From DATKEH01 sp035546355 (GTDB taxonomy: Bacteria > Acidobacteriota > Thermoanaerobaculia > Multivoradales > JAIOJS01): DNA of 9,332 nt. The notes below the pieces were generated by a model that worked only from the letters and a program-made list of their open reading frames with translations, did not search any database and was not told where the DNA came from. A program made the position numbers and the translations under genes. This document shows, piece by piece, positions 6,958 to 9,332 of the stretch; position 1 is the stretch's first letter; each line of letters opens with the position of its first letter. Where the stretch lies: assembly GCA_035546355.1 (NCBI GenBank), contig DATKEH010000279.1:1-9332 (forward strand), given 5' to 3'.

Positions 6958-8049
6958 ATGCCATCGGTGCTGCAACCGAATGTCACCGAAGGGCACGGAG
7001 TGTGCCCGCGGCCAGCCTGCGAGCCGGCCGCGATCATCAATCCCCCCCGGCGCTTTTCCGTCTTCAGAAGTGTGGAGCACCTAACCGCCGATGAGCAGCC
7101 TCGCCTGCTGGATCGCATCCGCCTCACCGCTCGCCTGCACCAGCTCAGCAAGCGGACGGAGCACGCCTACGCCCTCTGGATTCGCCGCTTCATCCTGTTC
7201 CACGACACACGCCACCCCCTCTCGCTGGCCGAGCCCGAGGTCAACCAGTTCCTCACCCACCTCGCCGCGCAGCGAGGGGTCGGCCGTTCGACCCAATCGC
7301 AGGCTCTGGCCGCCATCCTCTTCCTCTACCGCCAGGTGCTGGCCCGGCCCCTCGCCGACGTCGGCCAGCTGATCCGGGTCAAGCGCCACCGGCGCCAACC
7401 CCTGGTGCTCACGCCCCAGGAGGTCGACCGGGTCCTCGCCAAGGTCGAGCCGCCCCACGACCTGGTTCTCACCCTCCTCTACGGCACCGGCATGCGCCTC
7501 ATGGAGGCCCTCCGCCTCCGCGTCAAGGACGTCGACCTCGACTACGAACAGATCGCGGTGCGTGACGGCAAGGGCTTCAAGGACCGCCTCACTGTCCTGC
7601 CCGCCCGGCTACGTGAGCCCCTGCGCAACAAGATCGAGCTGGTGCGCCGCCTCCACGCGAAAGACCTCGCCCAGGGCTTCGGCCGCACCTGGCTCCCCCA
7701 GGCGCTCGCCCTCAAGCTCCCCAACGCCGCGATCGACTGGCGCTGGCAGTACCTGTTCCCGGCCGACACCATCTCCAAGGACCCCCGCTCGACTGCCTGG
7801 CGCCGCCACCACGTCGGCGAGCGCGCCGTCCAGCGTGCCTTCAAGTCGGCCCTCGAACGGGCCAACCTCTCCAAACCGGCCACCTGCCACACCCTCCGCC
7901 ACTCCTTCGCCACGCACCTCCTCCAGGCCGGCTACGACATCCGCACCGTCCAGGAGCTCTTGGGCCACAAGCACCTCAAGACGACCCAGATCTACACCCA
8001 CGTACTCAACAAGGGCCGCGGCGTCACCAGCCCCCTCGACCTCCTCTAA
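6958..8049 (+). CDS. intI: integron integrase IntI (tyrosine recombinase)
   Basis: A site-specific recombinase that inserts and excises gene cassettes by attI x attC and attC x attC recombination. Read from ATG 6958 it is 363 aa. The SAM-like N-terminal domain covers ~48-135 (LLDRIR...SKRTEHAYALWIRRFILFH). The catalytic domain starts near 148 (PLVLTPQEVDRVL). All catalytic residues are present: R180 in GTGMRLMEALRL, K205 in DGKGFKDR, H311 and R314 in HTLRHSFATHLL, H337 in LLGHKHL and the nucleophile Y346 in QIYTHV. Residues ~247-270 (PQALALKLPNAAIDWRWQYLFPA) are the extra helical insert that separates IntI from XerC/D and serves attC binding. The ATG has GAGGG at 6944-6948. An alternative GTG at 7072 gives 325 aa, closer to family length, but lacks a ribosome site. 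The gene is intact and co-oriented with the cassettes downstream. Longer in-frame ORFs reaching back to 4927 are shadow of the protease gene. Confidence 0.93.
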   Translation: MPSVLQPNVTEGHGVCPRPACEPAAIINPPRRFSVFRSVEHLTADEQPRLLDRIRLTARLHQLSKRTEHAYALWIRRFILFHDTRHPLSLAEPEVNQFLTHLAAQRGVGRSTQSQALAAILFLYRQVLARPLADVGQLIRVKRHRRQPLVLTPQEVDRVLAKVEPPHDLVLTLLYGTGMRLMEALRLRVKDVDLDYEQIAVRDGKGFKDRLTVLPARLREPLRNKIELVRRLHAKDLAQGFGRTWLPQALALKLPNAAIDWRWQYLFPADTISKDPRSTAWRRHHVGERAVQRAFKSALERANLSKPATCHTLRHSFATHLLQAGYDIRTVQELLGHKHLKTTQIYTHVLNKGRGVTSPLDLL

Positions 8050-8060
8050 CCGCGCCCACA

Positions 8061-8083
8061 CGACACCCCACGCCGCCTTGCCC
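8061..8083 (+). repeat. imperfect direct repeat, copy 1 (attI region)
   Basis: CGACACCCC, then AC, then GCCGCCTTGCCC. Copy 2 at 8149-8172 has the same two blocks with TCC between them, so 21 bases are identical with a one-base length difference. The copies start 88 bp apart. Known attI sites carry direct repeats (DR1, DR2) that bind extra IntI monomers; these could be the counterpart, though they are longer and further apart than those of class 1. Confidence 0.6.
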
Positions 8084-8148
8084 CCACTCCAATTTCTCCC
8101 AACTCGTTCCCTCTGGGGATCTTACCCCTCCCCACCCCCAACCCAACG

Positions 8149-8172
8149 CGACACCCCTCCGCCGCCTTGCCC
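8149..8172 (+). repeat. imperfect direct repeat, copy 2 (attI region)
   Basis: CGACACCCC, then TCC, then GCCGCCTTGCCC. This is the partner of the copy at 8061-8083. It ends 14 bases before the left half of the recombination simple site at 8187, a sensible place for an accessory IntI-binding repeat. Confidence 0.6.
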
Positions 8173-8186
8173 TCGCAAAGCGCGTC

Positions 8187-8205
8187 GTCCAATTACTGGT
8201 TAGAC
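8187..8205 (+). other. attI: attI simple site and cassette junction
   Basis: GTCCAAT (8187-8193), a five-base spacer TACTG, then GTTAGAC (8199-8205). The right half fits the GTTRRRY core exactly and is identical to the attC right core at 9076-9082. The left half matches its reverse complement (GTCTAAC) at five of seven positions, as expected for the degenerate left box of an attI. Strand exchange is expected between G8199 and T8200, so the first cassette starts at 8200. The full attI probably also includes upstream sequence with the direct repeats. That this is an attI, and not a junction with a lost cassette, is inferred from its place next to intI and the absence of an attC-type partner core upstream. 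Confidence 0.75.
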
Positions 8206-8236
8206 GTCTCGGCTCCTGAAAAGGGCTCCCCGACCG

Positions 8237-8947
8237 ATGATCAAGAAAGCTGGAATCCTCCTGTTACTGAGCACGCTCGGTATTCAGGCGTCGGCCGCCG
8301 CGAGACTCGCCGATCTCAAGGCCGCCATCTCCTCGCAGAGCTGGAATGCAGGTCTTGAAAAGTGTGAAGCGCTCGCACGGGGAGAAGGGCGTCGACCAGA
8401 CGTACGCCAGCTTCCCGCGTCTCACTATGCGAGGCTGGCGACTCACTGCGCTGCCCTTGCGAGCGGTGCAGGCGATCAATGGCTGGCGAGCTGGTGGTGG
8501 TTTACGGCGACAGCCATGGACGTCGAGACGGCACTGCCTCTCCTCGACGAGTTTCGGCGCAGCGGTTTGCTCACAAACCTTCAACCTCCGCGCACACCAA
8601 TGAGAACGGCCGAACAAGCCATGGAACCGAGAGAGCCGAACCAGGTCAGGCTCCTCAACGGCGATATGGTCGAAGGGCTAGCGCCAGTGCCACAGAAGAC
8701 CAAAATGCCTACGTGGCTGCTCCGTCCCATCGGCAGGGTGGCGCGCGCGAAAATCGTGATCGAGGTCGTCGTGGGCGCAGACGGCTCACTGCGCCAACCT
8801 CTCGTGCTCTCAGCCCAGGCCCCTCCTCTCTACGGTTTCCAGGCACTCCATCATCTGCGCCAGATTCCAGTGCAGCCGGCCATAGTTGATGGCGAACCTG
8901 TCGACTCCCTCTACACAATCAGCTTCAGCATGAACAGCAGTAGGTGA
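8237..8947 (+). CDS. cassette-encoded secreted protein with TonB C-terminal-like domain
   Basis: A 236-aa protein. Residues 1-21 form a signal peptide (MIKK, then hydrophobic GILLLLSTLGI, cleavage near ASA/AA). Residues ~23-115 are helical and TPR-like (WNAGLEKCEAL...ARLATHCAAL...), with a Trp-rich WLASWWWF segment at 82-89. Residues ~168-232 resemble a TonB_C domain: AKIVIEVVVGADGSL, then a PLVLSAQAPP turn, FQALHHLRQIPVQPAIVDGEPV and a closing YTISFSM strand. In TonB this fold contacts outer-membrane receptors, but there is no N-terminal anchor and no Pro-rich linker, so it is unlikely to be a working energy transducer. Helical N-terminus plus TonB_C is, from memory, a common design among predicted periplasmic proteins of Acidobacteriota-like genomes. 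AGGG at 8222-8225 is 11 bases before the ATG. Its role is unknown; it may act in the periplasm. Confidence 0.75.
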   Translation: MIKKAGILLLLSTLGIQASAAARLADLKAAISSQSWNAGLEKCEALARGEGRRPDVRQLPASHYARLATHCAALASGAGDQWLASWWWFTATAMDVETALPLLDEFRRSGLLTNLQPPRTPMRTAEQAMEPREPNQVRLLNGDMVEGLAPVPQKTKMPTWLLRPIGRVARAKIVIEVVVGADGSLRQPLVLSAQAPPLYGFQALHHLRQIPVQPAIVDGEPVDSLYTISFSMNSSR

Positions 8948-8953
8948 CGAGAC

Positions 8954-9082
8954 GTCTAACCCCTCGTTGCAGCGGACGCCACCCGAGTACTCGCAGCGGC
9001 CGACATCGTGTCTTGGCTCACCAGCTCACTTCGAGCGACCACTTTGCGCCGGTGGCGCCGCTGAACTCATAATCCGTTAGAC
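8954..9082 (+). other. attC: attC recombination site of cassette 1
   Basis: A 129-bp site. The outer cores are exact complements: R'' GTCTAAC (8954-8960) and R' GTTAGAC (9076-9082). The inner boxes are L'' GTTGCAGCGG (8966-8975) and L' CCGCTGAAC (9058-9066). They pair fully if G8969 is bulged out, the classic extrahelical base that sets strand choice. The helix continues after a bulged A8976: CGCCACC (8977-8983) pairs with GGTGGCG (9051-9057), for 16 paired bases in all. Unpaired central spacers are 5 nt (8961-8965) and 9 nt (9067-9075). The remaining 67 nt form the variable terminal structure, with a weaker inner helix around CGCA (8992-8995) / TGCG (9045-9048). Everything needed for folded single-strand recombination is present. 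Confidence 0.92.
9044..9073 (+). promoter_or_regulatory. possible promoter inside attC reading into cassette 2
   Basis: CATAAT (9068-9073) matches the -10 consensus at five of six positions. TTGCGC (9044-9049), 18 bp upstream, matches only the TTG of the -35 consensus. A start near 9080 would give a leader of about 27 bases before the ATG at 9107, which has a strong ribosome site. The -10 falls largely in the unpaired spacer of attC. The -35 is poor, so this is speculative. Confidence 0.25.
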
Positions 9083-9332
9083 GGCGCTCGGAGGGTAGGA
9101 GGCTAAATGAACCAAGTAGTGAAGATGTTGCTCCCAGCCGTCCTCGTGGTCACACCGGTGATAGCGCAGCCCATCTCCCTGGCACCATCACGCTGCGGGC
9201 CTCCACGCTCGGAGGATTCCGTGAGCGTGATTGACATCTCGACCTACCCAGATCCCAACACCGTTGGCGACGCTATACGGGAACAGATGGGCCCCTATCG
9301 AATAGTCCGGCAAGAGGAAATCACCGCGAAGA
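9077..9332 (+). mobile_element. integron gene cassette 2 (partial, right end outside window)
   Basis: This starts at the cleavage point within GTTAGAC (9076-9082) and runs off the window edge with one open gene. No second attC is in view. Its identity as a cassette follows from its position behind a complete attC; if no further attC exists downstream it could instead be the chromosomal flank of the array. Confidence 0.65.
9107..9332 (+). CDS. secreted protein of unknown function (partial, 3' end outside window)
   Basis: The first 75 residues are visible. MNQVVK followed by hydrophobic MLLPAVLVVTPVIA and QP gives a good signal peptide with cleavage after about residue 20. The mature part (PISLAPSRCGPPRSEDSVSV..., DISTYPDPNTVGDAI, YRIVRQEEITAK) is polar, has one Cys at 28, and does not resemble a family I recognise. 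AGGAGG at 9097-9102, four bases before the ATG, is the strongest ribosome site in the window. The Cys is not in a lipobox. Export of both visible cassette products suggests the array supplies envelope or secreted functions. Confidence 0.7.
   Translation, partial: MNQVVKMLLPAVLVVTPVIAQPISLAPSRCGPPRSEDSVSVIDISTYPDPNTVGDAIREQMGPYRIVRQEEITAK

Larger units (their letters stand above)
8050..8236 (+). other. spacer between intI and the first cassette gene, containing attI
   Basis: The 187 bases between the intI stop and the cassette start codon are strongly C-rich on the + strand and contain no ORF I would support. They hold the two direct repeats and the simple recombination site described separately. 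I could not find a convincing cassette promoter (Pc): TTGCCC at 8167-8172 resembles a -35 box but no good -10 follows at 16-19 bp. Cassette transcription could therefore depend on read-through from intI or on a promoter that departs from the sigma70 consensus. Confidence 0.5.
8200..9076 (+). mobile_element. integron gene cassette 1
   Basis: The cassette is bounded by the cleavage points G/TTAGAC at 8199/8200 and 9076/9077, giving an 877-bp unit. It has a short leader, one gene (8237-8947) and an attC that begins six bases after the stop codon. This compact one-gene layout is standard for cassettes. Its base composition is visibly less GC-rich than the chromosomal genes to the left, which is consistent with a separate origin. 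Confidence 0.85.
6958..9332 (+). mobile_element. chromosomal integron, reverse orientation (right end outside window)
   Basis: This element consists of intI, a candidate attI, one full cassette with attC, and the beginning of a second cassette. All parts are in order on the + strand, so the cassettes follow the 3' end of intI. In classical integrons attI adjoins the 5' end of intI and the array is transcribed divergently; the layout seen here is the less common one known, for example, from Treponema denticola. No transposase, resistance gene or terminal inverted repeat is visible, so this looks like a sedentary chromosomal integron. The array continues past 9332 and its length cannot be determined from this window. 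Confidence 0.88.

Noticed and set aside
7079..7085. ACCTAAC, which fits the RYYYAAC core, just before the conserved part of IntI
   Set aside because: It has no complementary GTTRRRY partner or inner boxes nearby, so it is most likely a chance match to a degenerate 7-mer.
7562..8203. Ser/Pro/Arg-rich 213-codon ORF overlapping the end of IntI and the attI
   Set aside because: It is out of frame with the integrase, biased in composition, and runs through the recombination site. It is a shadow.
8479..8889. Alternative-frame ORF of 136 codons inside cassette 1
   Set aside because: It overlaps the signal-peptide/TonB_C gene, which has better start context, domain content and fit to the attC boundary.
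1..9332. CRISPR array, tRNA, rRNA, riboswitch
   Set aside because: No regularly spaced repeats, no tRNA cloverleaf or rRNA-like conserved blocks, and no recognised riboswitch core were found by eye on either strand.

Overview
The window comes from a very GC-rich bacterial chromosome. The C-to-A/T composition drops visibly only near 6700-6900 and again after about 8190. The gene style suggests an Acidobacteriota-like genome, for example Thermoanaerobaculia: long secreted proteins with Fn3/PKD modules and repeated C-terminal beta domains, a BatD-like tail, and TonB_C proteins with helical N-termini. This taxon is a tentative inference from style, not a database match.

Backbone (1-6511). Four genes run left to right on the + strand. 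They are the C-terminal end of a BatD-like protein (3-329), a GAF-GGDEF diguanylate cyclase (485-1645), an L-lysine 6-aminotransferase (1824-3173) with a good sigma70-type promoter overlapping the previous stop codon, and a 1069-aa secreted zinc metalloprotease with Fn3, PKD and a four-unit C-terminal repeat region (3302-6511). These genes do not form an obvious pathway. Spacings of 127 to 178 bp suggest mostly independent transcription units.

Integron (about 6512-9332, running off the right edge). After a gene-poor stretch with several hairpins comes an intact integron integrase (intI, 6958-8049) with all tyrosine-recombinase catalytic residues and the IntI-specific insert. Downstream of its 3' end lies a plausible attI with imperfect direct repeats and a simple site whose right core is GTTAGAC at 8199-8205. 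Next is one complete gene cassette (8200-9076) encoding a secreted TonB_C-domain protein. It ends in a textbook attC (8954-9082) with fully complementary outer cores and an extrahelical G. A second cassette begins at 9077 and encodes the start of an unknown secreted protein with a strong ribosome binding site.

The main point of interest is orientation. intI reads in the same direction as its cassettes and attI lies at the 3' end of intI. In the classical layout intI is divergent from the array. This is the rarer 'reverse' integron arrangement. Only the first one and a half cassettes are visible, so the array size cannot be judged here.
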